Source of the DNA: JAFGPL01 sp963781805
GTDB lineage: Bacteria; Bacteroidota; Bacteroidia; Bacteroidales; UBA10428
Direction: 5' to 3'
DNA length: 64,000 nucleotides
Assembly (NCBI GenBank): GCA_963781805.1
Contig: CAWAHF010000004.1
Location: 1-64,000 of the forward strand
Part shown: one piece after another, positions 28,086-36,931 of the stretch
Numbering within the stretch: position 1 is the stretch's first letter
Layout: each line of letters opens with the position of its first letter
The notes under the pieces: generated by a model
Database searches by the model: none
Told to the model about the DNA's origin: nothing
The model's input: only the letters and a program-made list of their open reading frames with translations
Translations under genes and position numbers: made by a program

Positions 28086-28247
28086 TTATGCCAACAGCCT
28101 GTTGCCAAATCTTTCAAGATACCGTTTCCTGGCTTCGTTAGGATCTGCGTCCTTTGGAATGTATATTTTTGTCCTCAGATCAATCACTACTTCCTGCATC
28201 TTTGAAAGATCAGGTGATTGTATTATATGTTGTTTTCTATCACTCAT
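28086..28247 (-). CDS. small conserved-looking charged protein, 53 residues
   Basis: This short frame starts MSDRKQHIIQSPDLSKMQ and ends in RYLERFGNRLLA, with a centre VVIDLRTKIYIPKDADPNEA. A Shine-Dalgarno-like AGAAAGGA lies 8 bases before the ATG. The sequence has a sensible amino acid mix, a predicted strand followed by a helix, and no frame alternative of similar quality. It sits alone between the barrel gene and the LytTR operon. I do not recognise the family; the spacing of the ribosome site and the balanced composition are the support. Confidence 0.6.
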   Translation of the reverse strand: MSDRKQHIIQSPDLSKMQEVVIDLRTKIYIPKDADPNEARKRYLERFGNRLLA

Positions 28248-28591
28248 TTTAATATTCCTTTCTTAAATTAATTAGTCTAAACATCAAAACCTTTTCTCTT
28301 AAATACTATTACCTTAGTTAATTACAGGGGTTGATTATTAAAAGGTAATTTAAGTTTTTTTTTCCGCCTGAAGTGGTTAACGTAATTTTTCTGCCTGAAT
28401 TATTAAAAAATCTTAACTGGCATTTATTTTCATTAATCCAGTAACGGATATTCCTAACGATTATTCTGTATAAATAACATTTAATTATGAAAAAAGTTTA
28501 ATGACTTTACATATTTATATTTCCGGCAAATTTTTACATCTGCTTAACTATTCATTCTATAATATTTTATGATGATTTCTATTAGACGCAT
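28248..28591. other. intergenic region between small ORF and LytTR operon
   Basis: About 340 AT-rich bases that must hold the promoter of the small minus-strand gene. No clear -7 element, dyad, RNA gene or further ORF was recognised, and no terminator for the LytTR operon. Confidence 0.4.
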
Positions 28592-29305
28592 TTACAGGAA
28601 ATTTTTGTCGAGAAACTCCTGGAATTTTTCCTTATACTGATCGCCAACCGGAATATATTTATTTCCGAAAACTATTCTTGAACGTTCAATGGTTTCGACA
28701 TGCTCAAGGTTGACAATAAACGATCGGTGCACCCGCATGAATTTGGATTCGGGAAGTTTGGCTTCAATAGCTTTCAGGGTGCTCAACGACAATATCGGAT
28801 GAACTTCATTTCGTACATATACTTTTATATAGTCTTTGAGGCCTTCAATATAGGTAATGTCATTAAAATTTATTCGTCGTATTTTGTATTCCGATTTCAG
28901 AAACAGAAATTTTTTATTGGCTTCAATGGTGGATAGCTCCTTTTTTTCGAGACCTATCAGTTTTTTTGCCTTTTGTACGGCTGATAAAAATTCCTCGTAG
29001 CTGAAGGGCTTCAACAGGTAATCGACCGCATCGAGCCTGAACCCTTCAATCGCATATTTTTCGTATGCAGTGGTGAAAATAATTTTTGGTCCATTGGTCA
29101 ATAACCTGGCAAATTCAGTTCCTTTTAAATCAGGCATTTGAATGTCCAAAAACATCAGATCTACAGGATTTTGATCGAGAAATCCCATTGCTTCAACCGG
29201 ATTATCAAATGATTCAATCAACTCTAAAAATGGAGTTTTTTCAACATAATTTGCAACAAGTTTCAATGCTAGCGGTTCGTCATCTATGGCAATGACCCTT
29301 ATCAT
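28592..29305 (-). CDS. LytTR-type response regulator
   Basis: The receiver domain (1-120) has the acidic pair D8-D9 and phospho-acceptor D54 (LMFLDIQMPDLKG). The LytTR DNA-binding domain covers about residues 138-237 (FLKSEYKIRRINFNDITYIEGLKDYIKVY...FMRVHRSFIVNL). It is the last gene of the TolC-MacAB operon, 10 bases after the cognate LytS-like kinase. It probably controls the pump operon or envelope functions in response to the kinase signal. Confidence 0.92.
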   Translation of the reverse strand: MIRVIAIDDEPLALKLVANYVEKTPFLELIESFDNPVEAMGFLDQNPVDLMFLDIQMPDLKGTEFARLLTNGPKIIFTTAYEKYAIEGFRLDAVDYLLKPFSYEEFLSAVQKAKKLIGLEKKELSTIEANKKFLFLKSEYKIRRINFNDITYIEGLKDYIKVYVRNEVHPILSLSTLKAIEAKLPESKFMRVHRSFIVNLEHVETIERSRIVFGNKYIPVGDQYKEKFQEFLDKNFL

Positions 29306-29315
29306 ATCTGTTCTG

Positions 29316-30392
29316 TTAAATTAGCTCGATCGTCAATTGAACATCGAATTTATCTTTTGTATCGTTAATTTGCAAACGATGTTTTGCAGGAAACAGCAAT
29401 TTTAAGCGTTTTTGAATATTTTCAAGGCCTACACCGGACTCACTCATTTGTTCTCCGGGACTTTTATTGAAGTTGGTATTGTTGCATAAAAATTTGATCT
29501 GGTTGTTATTAACCTCCATTTCAATTGTTATTGAAGAAGGTTCATTGTAACTTATACCATGCTTAAATGCATTTTCGATAAATGAAATAAAGAGCAGGGG
29601 AGGGATCGAAATATCCGAAACTAAATTGGGAAATGAAATTTCCAATAGTACTTTTTCATTGATTTTCAGTTTCATCAGTTCGATATAATTTCGCATAAAA
29701 TCAATTTCCCGGCTTAATAGCGTATTTCCCCTCTCCGATTCATAAAGAAGGTATCTCATCATTTTTGAAAGATGAAGAATTGCTTCCTGGGCATTTCCTG
29801 TATCAATTTCTATTAGTGAATAAATATTATTCAACGTATTGAAAAAAAAGTGAGGACTAATCTGGTTTTTCAACAATGCCAGTTCCGAATTCAATTTTTC
29901 TTTTTCCAGCTCTTTTCTTCGTTTTTCGTTTTCGTTATATCGACCTAACATTTTCAATCCGATACTGAAACCAGAAATCAGAACCGAGGTGAAAAGAAAA
30001 TTATATATATCAAATCGTCTGGGATTTCTGGGAAGCTTCAATTCTTCTGATATTTTATTGAATATCTCCCGTTCGGGACGAAATTCAGGTCGGTTGAAGA
30101 TATAATTGTTTCCTAGATCATTTATAAAGTAAGAACCGACAATCACCACGGTTACTAAAAGATAATACATGATTCTTTTATCTTTAAACAGCAACTTCGG
30201 GATAAGCAGGAAATAATTAATGTAAAAGATAGCTATGTATATCAGCGTGCGTAAATAAACTCTGAAAATAAAAAACGTATGGAATCCTGTACCAAAGGTA
30301 AAATGATAGAAAGGAACAATAAATAAAATTATCCATGCCGCAAAGTGAAGAGACAGAGCCAGCCACTTGCTATGGAAAAAAGAAAATTTCAT
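29316..30392 (-). CDS. LytS/YehU-type membrane sensor histidine kinase
   Basis: Four hydrophobic segments (within residues 1-180) precede a His_kinase domain with the phospho-acceptor H near 181 (LKNQISPHFFFNTLNNIYSLI) and an HATPase region near the end (FIENAFKHGISYNEPS, then GVGLENIQKRLKLLFP). A longer frame would need a TTG start 66 bases upstream; the ATG used here (MKFSFFHSKW) begins the first membrane helix. It pairs with the LytTR regulator downstream and is the fifth gene of the pump operon, about 100 bases after the MacB permease. Confidence 0.9.
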   Translation of the reverse strand: MKFSFFHSKWLALSLHFAAWIILFIVPFYHFTFGTGFHTFFIFRVYLRTLIYIAIFYINYFLLIPKLLFKDKRIMYYLLVTVVIVGSYFINDLGNNYIFNRPEFRPEREIFNKISEELKLPRNPRRFDIYNFLFTSVLISGFSIGLKMLGRYNENEKRRKELEKEKLNSELALLKNQISPHFFFNTLNNIYSLIEIDTGNAQEAILHLSKMMRYLLYESERGNTLLSREIDFMRNYIELMKLKINEKVLLEISFPNLVSDISIPPLLFISFIENAFKHGISYNEPSSITIEMEVNNNQIKFLCNNTNFNKSPGEQMSESGVGLENIQKRLKLLFPAKHRLQINDTKDKFDVQLTIELI

Positions 30393-30490
30393 ATTTGGGT
30401 CTTGATTTGTCAAAGCTATGAAATTTGTTTGTTTTTGTTCTTCGAAAAAATGCTGCAAATTAACCTGTTGTATAAATCTTACTTCAAAAA

Positions 30491-31711
30491 TTATTCATAC
30501 CTCAGAGCATCTATCGGATCGAGTCTGGCTGCTTTACGTGCAGGATACCATCCAAAAAATATACCAATGGCCGCACAAACCACAAACGAGGCTATTACTG
30601 CCTGGGGCATCACTGCAATGGGCCATTTCATAATGGAACCAACCGCATGCGAGGCTCCTACTCCCAGAATGATTCCGATTACTCCGCCAATCACACTTAG
30701 TAATATTGATTCGCTTAAAAACTGCATTAAAATATCCACACCCCGGCCTCCAATTGACATTCGCAGGCCGATTTCACGGGTGCGTTCGGTAACAGAAACA
30801 TACATGATGTTCATGATTCCAATGCCTCCGACCAATAACGAAATCCCGGCGATTACTCCAAGCAAGACAGTAAGAATATTACTTATAGAACTAAAAGTAC
30901 TTACCAGTTCCTCCTGAGAACGAACCCGAAAATCATCTTCTTCGGTTTCTCTGAGTTTATGCTGACGGCGCAATACTGATTCCACTTCATTTACGGCTGC
31001 CGGGGATGCTGCTTCGCTTACTGCCGAGCAAAGAATGGTCTGTACATAAGGAATTGCCAGGATACGTTTCTGAACAGTTGTATAAGGAGCTATCAGCAAA
31101 TCATCCTGATCCTGGCCGAACGTATTTTGTCCTTTTGGTTCAAGAACACCAATTATTTTGAAGGGAATATTTTTAAACCTGATATATAATCCGATGGGAT
31201 CTGCGTTTTCACCAAACAGATTAGTCACTACGGTTTGGCCGATGAGACAGACTTTGGCTGCCAGTTTAATTTCACGATCGGTAAATGCACGTCCATTTTG
31301 GATATTGATTTTACGGATAGCAAGGTAATTTTCATTTCCTCCATAAATGGTGGTTGGTGCATTGGAGCTTCCATACACTACCTGGCCTCCGCTTCGCACT
31401 TCGGGGGATACCATTTTCACCAGATTACATTCCCTGGCAATGGCATTCACGTCGTCAAGGGTTAGCGCCATACTGCTGCCATATCCCAGTTGCACACCTC
31501 CCCGGGATTGCGTTCCGGGAAAAACCAGTATCATATTGGAACCCATGCTGGAAACCTGTTCCTGGATACTTTTTTTGGATCCCTGTCCGATTGCAAGCAT
31601 GGCAATGACAGATCCAACACCAATTATAACTCCCAACATGGTGAGAAAGGCTCTCATTTTATTCCGAAGCAGGGCATTTACTGCAATTTTTATCAGATTC
31701 AAATAATTCAT
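30491..31711 (-). CDS. MacB-type ABC transporter permease
   Basis: The protein has the MacB/FtsX layout. A first membrane helix (KMRAFLTMLGVIIGVGSVIAMLAIG, residues 18-42) is followed by a large periplasmic domain of about 230 residues and a C-terminal three-helix FtsX block (GGIGIMNIMYVSVTERTREIGLRM...GIIFGWYPARKAARLDPIDALRYE). Unlike E. coli MacB the ATPase is a separate gene, 11 bases upstream. MacB pumps export peptides, siderophores or lipopeptides from the periplasm through TolC. Confidence 0.92.
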   Translation of the reverse strand: MNYLNLIKIAVNALLRNKMRAFLTMLGVIIGVGSVIAMLAIGQGSKKSIQEQVSSMGSNMILVFPGTQSRGGVQLGYGSSMALTLDDVNAIARECNLVKMVSPEVRSGGQVVYGSSNAPTTIYGGNENYLAIRKINIQNGRAFTDREIKLAAKVCLIGQTVVTNLFGENADPIGLYIRFKNIPFKIIGVLEPKGQNTFGQDQDDLLIAPYTTVQKRILAIPYVQTILCSAVSEAASPAAVNEVESVLRRQHKLRETEEDDFRVRSQEELVSTFSSISNILTVLLGVIAGISLLVGGIGIMNIMYVSVTERTREIGLRMSIGGRGVDILMQFLSESILLSVIGGVIGIILGVGASHAVGSIMKWPIAVMPQAVIASFVVCAAIGIFFGWYPARKAARLDPIDALRYE

Positions 31712-31722
31712 TTCATTCGTTA

Positions 31723-32478
31723 TTAAACTGTGTCATAATCAACATTTACCGGCAGAGTTTCAAGAATATCCCGTGCATTCAATCTTTCGGTAACCAGGAC
31801 ATCCTTAACAATTATTCCGTCACGGAAAAATACATTTCGTTTGGTAAGTTTTGCTATGTCAGGTTCGTGGGTGACAAAAACAATGGTTTTTCCTTTTTCG
31901 TTAAGCTCCTGGAATAAAGTCATGATTTCATAAGATGTTCTTGTATCGAGGTTCCCGGTTGCTTCATCCGCAAGAATTACCACAGGATCGTTCACCAGGG
32001 CTCGGGCTATGGCAACTCGTTGTTGCTGTCCTCCTGAAAGCTGGTTTGGCATGTGATGCATTCTGTCGGTTAGTCCCATAGATTCCAGAACATGTTCTGC
32101 CATCTCCCTGCGCTCTCTGGACTTGATTTTAGGGTTATACAACAGGGGAAGTTCAACATTTTCGAGCGCTGTGGTTCGTGGCAGCAAATTGTACAATTGA
32201 AAAACAAATCCTAGCTTCCTGTTTCGTAAAAGAGCAAGTTCATTTTTAGTAAGCTCTGCCACAGACACCCCATCAAGCTTATACTCTCCTTCGGTTGGCT
32301 TATCAAGACATCCCAATACATTCAACATGGTAGATTTTCCTGATCCGCTTGCTCCCACAATTGAAACAAATTCTCCTTCTTCGATATCAAGGTTTATTCC
32401 ACGCAGGGCATGAACAGTTACCTCTCCTACATGATAGTTTTTCCGTAGGTTTCTTACCTCTATAATTTTTTTAGCCAT
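31723..32478 (-). CDS. MacB-type ABC transporter ATPase
   Basis: The Walker A motif is GASGSGKST (42-50), the signature LSGGQQQR near 145 and Walker B VVILADEATGNLD directly after. It opens with EVRNLRKNYHVGEVTVHALRGI, typical of the LolD/MacB/FtsE ATPase group. The 251-residue length includes a C-terminal extension of about 25 residues (VTERLNARDILETLPVNVDYDTV). It is 3 bases after the adaptor gene and 11 bases before the permease. Confidence 0.93.
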   Translation of the reverse strand: MAKKIIEVRNLRKNYHVGEVTVHALRGINLDIEEGEFVSIVGASGSGKSTMLNVLGCLDKPTEGEYKLDGVSVAELTKNELALLRNRKLGFVFQLYNLLPRTTALENVELPLLYNPKIKSRERREMAEHVLESMGLTDRMHHMPNQLSGGQQQRVAIARALVNDPVVILADEATGNLDTRTSYEIMTLFQELNEKGKTIVFVTHEPDIAKLTKRNVFFRDGIIVKDVLVTERLNARDILETLPVNVDYDTV

Positions 32479-32481
32479 ATC

Positions 32482-33744
32482 TTAATTCCTTTTTCTGTTT
32501 GATGAAGGCCGTCTGGGCATGAATGGGCTTTGCGCCAGTCCTGAGGGATTATTTTCTGAGGCTGGCGTATTGATTGCAGTAACTACATCTTCTCCTTCTT
32601 TCAAACCGGACACTACCTGTACATCGATTTCATTATTTATGCCGGTTACAATATGTACCGGATGAATATCATTACCTGATTTTATCCAAACAATACTTCT
32701 GTTGCTTTCCTGATTATTCATAACATGACTTCCATTGAATTTTTTGCCCGGATAGTATTGACCTCTCTTACTACTTCTCGATGTATCAGGTTTCTCATTT
32801 ACACTTCTAAAATATTCAGCCAAAAGTGTTGAATCCGGCTTAAATCGCAAGACTTTACTTGGAATAAGGCAGGCATCTTTTGCTTCAGCTACAATGATTG
32901 TAATATTGGCTGTCATACCCGGCATAAGCTTTTTATCGGGATTGGATGCCTGAACAATAACGGTATATGTTACCACATTTGATGTAACAACTGGTTGAAA
33001 TCTGATTTGAGTGACAACTCCATCAAAGTTATCATCAGGATATGCATCCACATTAAATTCAACACGTTGATTTAATTTTACCTGTCCGATATCAGCCTCA
33101 TCCACCGATGCTTCCACCTGCATTTGGGTAAGATCATTAGCTATTGTGAACAGAGTAGGAGTATTAAAGCTGGCGGCAACTGTCTGACCTTCATCTACAG
33201 CCCGATTTAAAACTATCCCGTCGATTGGAGAATAGATATATGCATAATCGAGGTTGATTTTTGCCTTGTCATAATTCGATTGGGCTGATTTCAATGCGGT
33301 TTTAGCTTGCTCATAATTATAGAGTGCCAGGTCATAATCTGATTCTGCTACCAGTTTTTTATCGTTTAGGGTTTTCATCCGGTTATAATTTGCTGTTTGA
33401 TACGTCAGCTCAGCTTTTGCATTATCCAGAGATGCTCCTGCAACGTCCAGTGCGGTGAGCAAAGGTTTCCGATCGAGCTCGGCAAGCAATTGTCCTGCCT
33501 TAACATGCGAATTGAAATCGACATAAATTTTATTGATTTTTCCTGATACCTGCGTACCCACTTCGACGGTTTTTACAGCTTCGATCGTGCCGGTGGCCGT
33601 TACTTCTGTGCTTATCGCTCCTTTTCTCACTTTTGTCGTCTCTACGGTAACTTTCGCTTCTTTATTGCTGCAAGCCTTAAACAGCCCCACAGTAATAACC
33701 AGCAAAACGACAATGAAAATTCCTATTATTGTTCCTTTTTTCAT
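32482..33744 (-). CDS. MacA-type periplasmic adaptor (RND/MFP family)
   Basis: An N-terminal membrane anchor (IIGIFIVVLLVITVGLFKAC) carries a cysteine that could be lipidated. The lipoyl/barrel-sandwich halves are at VSGKINKIYVDFNSHVKAGQLLAELD (about 68-93) and AYIYSPIDGIVLNRAVDEGQ, separated by an alpha-hairpin coiled coil (about 95-165). A membrane-proximal beta domain with an unusual insertion (STLLAEYFRSVNEKPDTSRSS) follows. It links the ABC pump to the TolC-type channel encoded just upstream. Confidence 0.9.
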   Translation of the reverse strand: MKKGTIIGIFIVVLLVITVGLFKACSNKEAKVTVETTKVRKGAISTEVTATGTIEAVKTVEVGTQVSGKINKIYVDFNSHVKAGQLLAELDRKPLLTALDVAGASLDNAKAELTYQTANYNRMKTLNDKKLVAESDYDLALYNYEQAKTALKSAQSNYDKAKINLDYAYIYSPIDGIVLNRAVDEGQTVAASFNTPTLFTIANDLTQMQVEASVDEADIGQVKLNQRVEFNVDAYPDDNFDGVVTQIRFQPVVTSNVVTYTVIVQASNPDKKLMPGMTANITIIVAEAKDACLIPSKVLRFKPDSTLLAEYFRSVNEKPDTSRSSKRGQYYPGKKFNGSHVMNNQESNRSIVWIKSGNDIHPVHIVTGINNEIDVQVVSGLKEGEDVVTAINTPASENNPSGLAQSPFMPRRPSSNRKRN

Positions 33745-33756
33745 TATTTGTATAGA

Positions 33757-35091
33757 TTAAATTGTCAATGATTTTCCCTGATAATATTCCAGAATCTTAA
33801 TACTGAAAACCAGATTGTATTTTGATTGCAGCAATTGACTTTCTCCATTGATATAATTCGTTTTTTGAACCAGAAAATCAACGGAATTGATTAATCCCTG
33901 GTCATATTTTTCAACTGCAACATTATATGATTCTTCAAGCGATGCGAACTGTTCATGGCTGGCATTATATTTTGTTTGAGCAGTGAGAACATCGGTACAT
34001 GCCTGCTCAATACTCTTTCGCAATTGATTTTTAATATCTTTTTCATTCAATTTTGCGGTCTCACTGTTAATTTTGGCTAATTCAACCCCCGATTTAGCTT
34101 CCCTGTTCTGGTAAACAGGTATTGACAGCGATAACCCCAGATAGGGTGCAATTTTATTTTTAACCTGGTTATCGTATGCGAGATTGCTATTAGAAGAATA
34201 GTCAGTGGACACACCCCCGCTAAGTGACAATGATGGCTGATATGCCGATTTGGCAATGGTTACGCCTATATCCCCAATCTGCCGGTTTAATACGACGCTT
34301 TTTATTTCGGGCCTGAAGTTCAATGCCTGTTGGTAGACAGAATCCACGTCGGGATTTATTGTTTGAAGCACGGTACCCGATAAATCTGGATATTCAATAT
34401 CAAAACCAGAAGTTACAGGCAATTCCATGAGTTGCATCAAATTGACTTTGTTTATGGTCAACAGACTATTTGCGTTTGCTAAGGTCAGTTTCTCACTGGC
34501 AAGTTCCGATTTCACCTGTAAATAATCCGATCTGGAAATAGCTCCAAGTGTTAATCTTTCCGCTGCCAACCTTAATTGATCAGCAGTTGCTTCGATTTGT
34601 TTTTCACTGTTATTCACTTCTTCATTGGCGTATAACACCTGCAGATAGGCATTCAGTACATTCAGACTGACAGTTTCTTTCAATGCTTCCACATCCATCT
34701 GGCTGGCTTTGTAACCCAGTTCATTTTGCCGGATGCTATTTTCTGTTTTAAATCCATTGTATAATTTAACTCCGGAATTAATCGCATAATTTGTGCCTGC
34801 AGAACCCGAATAGGATCCAAATTCCTGATTGGCGTTCAATCCCCTGTTCCAGCTGAAATTCTGATTTACGGACGCATTCAGCGAAGGAAATCTGAGAGCT
34901 CTTGCCTGTTGCAAATTCACCCCGTCTGCCTGATTGTTTAAAACCGACTTTTGGATTGAAATATTTTGCTCCAATGCAAAATCGATGCATTTTTGAAGTG
35001 TCCATAAACTATCCTGGGTCTGTGCCTTTAACATCATTGGTGTATATATGAGCCAAACTGCAGTAACTAGTATTTTGCTATTTACTTTCAT
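33757..35091 (-). CDS. TolC-family outer membrane channel
   Basis: TolC/OEP proteins form the outer membrane exit duct of tripartite pumps. Two long helical repeats are visible (SLWTLQKCIDFALEQNISIQKS start; later RPEIKSVVLNRQIGDIGVTIAKS and LINSVDFLVQKTNYINGESQLL). The chosen ATG begins a signal peptide (KVNSKILVTAVWLIYTPMMLKAQ); an ATG 42 bases upstream lies closer to the operator and would add a hydrophilic leader. It is the first gene of the operon with MacA, the MacB ATPase and permease, LytS and LytR. Confidence 0.9.
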   Translation of the reverse strand: MKVNSKILVTAVWLIYTPMMLKAQTQDSLWTLQKCIDFALEQNISIQKSVLNNQADGVNLQQARALRFPSLNASVNQNFSWNRGLNANQEFGSYSGSAGTNYAINSGVKLYNGFKTENSIRQNELGYKASQMDVEALKETVSLNVLNAYLQVLYANEEVNNSEKQIEATADQLRLAAERLTLGAISRSDYLQVKSELASEKLTLANANSLLTINKVNLMQLMELPVTSGFDIEYPDLSGTVLQTINPDVDSVYQQALNFRPEIKSVVLNRQIGDIGVTIAKSAYQPSLSLSGGVSTDYSSNSNLAYDNQVKNKIAPYLGLSLSIPVYQNREAKSGVELAKINSETAKLNEKDIKNQLRKSIEQACTDVLTAQTKYNASHEQFASLEESYNVAVEKYDQGLINSVDFLVQKTNYINGESQLLQSKYNLVFSIKILEYYQGKSLTI

Positions 35092-35153
35092 TGCATTAAA
35101 ATTTTGAGTAAAATTATTGTATGAATCATCCATCTAAAAATGAAATAGATAGA

Positions 35154-35173
35154 TGGTCAGTATTTACCGACCA
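35154..35173. promoter_or_regulatory. TetR-type operator upstream of the tolC-macAB operon
   Basis: TGGTCAGTATTTACCGACCA is a 20-base near-perfect palindrome (TGGTC-G/A-GTA halves) placed 21 bases before the first possible start of the operon. Its form, GGTC/GACC arms around an AT centre, is typical of TetR-family operators. No tetR gene is adjacent. Confidence 0.55.
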
Positions 35174-35391
35174 ACAGGCAATTTTTAAGAAAATTGGGGA
35201 ATGATTAGTGGAATGAATTGGTTTTTAGAAGGATGTAGTTTTCTAAGATCTCTTCTTAGGAATGAAGTTGAAAAATAAATTAATCAGGGTAATAGGTTGG
35301 AAAAAACGAATAAACAATTAAAATCTTACAGATTAAAAATCCCTTATGATTAATCAAAAGGGGCAGTAAATGAAATTCATTTATTTTTAAT

Positions 35392-35627
35392 CACTACTGA
35401 CCGATTAAATGCTTTTATAATCTTTATACATCTTATTTTGTATAACCTCTACGAGGTATCACTGCCTTTGGGGTTATTTTTTTCTACAATTCCTAATCCG
35501 CTATGCGGAAATTCTCCGCAGAGCCTGTCCCGCTATAAAGCGGGAAAATAAAGTGTTGTAATAAAGCAATAAAGTAAAGATCCTATTCCACGTAGTGGAT
35601 AAACAAATAATTTAGTCGGACACTACT
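35392..35627. mobile_element. 236-bp MITE, copy 1, with 10-bp target duplication
   Basis: Imperfect terminal inverted repeats (ACTACTGACCGATTAAAT at the left, ATTTAGTCGGACACTACT at the right) enclose a non-coding sequence containing hairpins such as CCCGCTATAAAGCGGG and CCACGTAGTGG. The exact duplication TATTTTTAAT borders both sides (35382-35391 and 35628-35637), which is direct evidence of transposition. A second copy, same length with about six differences, lies near the right end of the window. A 10-bp duplication would suit an IS4-type transposase, not present here. Confidence 0.88.
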
Positions 35628-35642
35628 TATTTTTAATAAATA

Positions 35643-35857
35643 ATGCGAATTAAGGGTCGAAATCAAATATATGGACTTTATCTTTGTGAATCTTTGTGTC
35701 TTAGCGACTTAGTGGCAATGGGAAGATAGCCACAAACCTGCCCGCCGCATTGCTTTGGCAGGCGGGGGCACAAATTCACTAAGTATCACTAAGGCAAGTT
35801 TGCAAAATACTGATTCCTAATTATATATGCTAATAAGTTTTAACCCTTAATTCGCAT
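35643..35857. mobile_element. 215-bp element with perfect 15-bp terminal inverted repeats
   Basis: ATGCGAATTAAGGGT at the left and its exact reverse complement ACCCTTAATTCGCAT at the right bound a non-coding stretch. Inside are CCTGCC...GGCAGG/CCCGCC...GGCGGG hairpin arms and an inverted pair built on 'cttagtg/cactaag'. The layout is MITE-like. No clear target duplication was found. It lies directly after the first MITE's right duplication, so this gap collected two insertions. Confidence 0.65.
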
Positions 35858-35875
35858 AAATAATAAAGCGATGAT

Positions 35876-36931
35876 TCACCTTGATCTGATTTCTCTCCTC
35901 ATAAACGAGACATACGAAAGCACAAAACACAAAATGGAAGCTGCAATAAGTCCTGTAACCTGTGGCCATACTAATAGCAAACTCTGACCCAGAGGTAACG
36001 GACCTGGGATTGTTCCGTATACCTGCTCCATGGTGAGGGGCCCCAGGCTTCGGACAGATGGCATAAGCAAGGTGGTGGTCGCCTCACTGAAAAGCTGGTT
36101 GGGCATAATTCTCATCAGAATCAGCCTGAATGTTTCAAACCGGTATACCTGGTGTGCACTTGCCATAGCTGTTGGAGCTAAACCTTTGGTAATTAAGTTG
36201 ATAATTAAAGGATAAAAAACAGTAAAGAACAGCCAGATAGCAATTCCTGCCAGCGCCGAAGTAGCAGCCTGGCGAAAACGTACCGAAAATAAGATAGAAA
36301 GGTTTAGCCAAAAAGCTACATAAATTATGCTTAGCAGGATGAAAAAAACAATACGCATAAATTCCTGTGCAGTTGGTGGAATACCAATAGTTATGAGACC
36401 CAGGCCCATAACCAGAAAACCAAGCACAAACAGCATGATGCTGATGACAATTAAGGATGCAAGAAATTTGGCATTGATCAAATAATCGCGATGAATAGGT
36501 TGTGCAAGAATACGACTCAGAGTGCCTTTGTTTTGTTCTGAATTAACGGCATCAAATCCCAGACTTATACCCAGCAAAGGACCCAGGAAACTAATAAATA
36601 CGATGAATGATGGCATGGTCCCGTCGGTCAATGTATAGAGCTTCAGAAAAAGAAACGTTCCCTCGGGATCATCCGGTTTTACAGCCTTGGAAATGTTGGT
36701 TAAGGCTGTGTACATGGAACCGAAACAGGTAAGAGCAATTATGGAGATTAAAATGATGAACCTCCAGCTTCGGATATGATCAGAAATCTCCTTAAATACA
36801 ATCACCCAGAAGGGATGAGTTATCTTTTGGCTATTTTTAAACTGGTTGAATTTAATGGGCTTTGAGCTTATCCGGTTGAATATTGTTTTCTTTGAAACAG
36901 CTGTATGTTGATTTTTTGCAATCTCACTCAT
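35876..36931 (-). CDS. ABC-2 type transporter permease
   Basis: Six hydrophobic segments are separated by the ABC-2 pattern: a first helix (SWRFIILISIIALTCFGSMYTAL), a periplasmic loop, then DAVNSEQNKGTLSRILAQPIHRDYLINAKFLASL, the hallmark NosY/ABC-2 loop, and four more helices. The ATG chosen (MSEIAKNQ) overlaps the upstream ATPase gene by 8 bases; a longer start would extend further into it. It completes an exporter with the ATPase and the NEW3-type protein; the last helix ends just before the stop. The exported substrate is unknown. Confidence 0.88.
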   Translation of the reverse strand: MSEIAKNQHTAVSKKTIFNRISSKPIKFNQFKNSQKITHPFWVIVFKEISDHIRSWRFIILISIIALTCFGSMYTALTNISKAVKPDDPEGTFLFLKLYTLTDGTMPSFIVFISFLGPLLGISLGFDAVNSEQNKGTLSRILAQPIHRDYLINAKFLASLIVISIMLFVLGFLVMGLGLITIGIPPTAQEFMRIVFFILLSIIYVAFWLNLSILFSVRFRQAATSALAGIAIWLFFTVFYPLIINLITKGLAPTAMASAHQVYRFETFRLILMRIMPNQLFSEATTTLLMPSVRSLGPLTMEQVYGTIPGPLPLGQSLLLVWPQVTGLIAASILCFVLSYVSFMRREIRSR

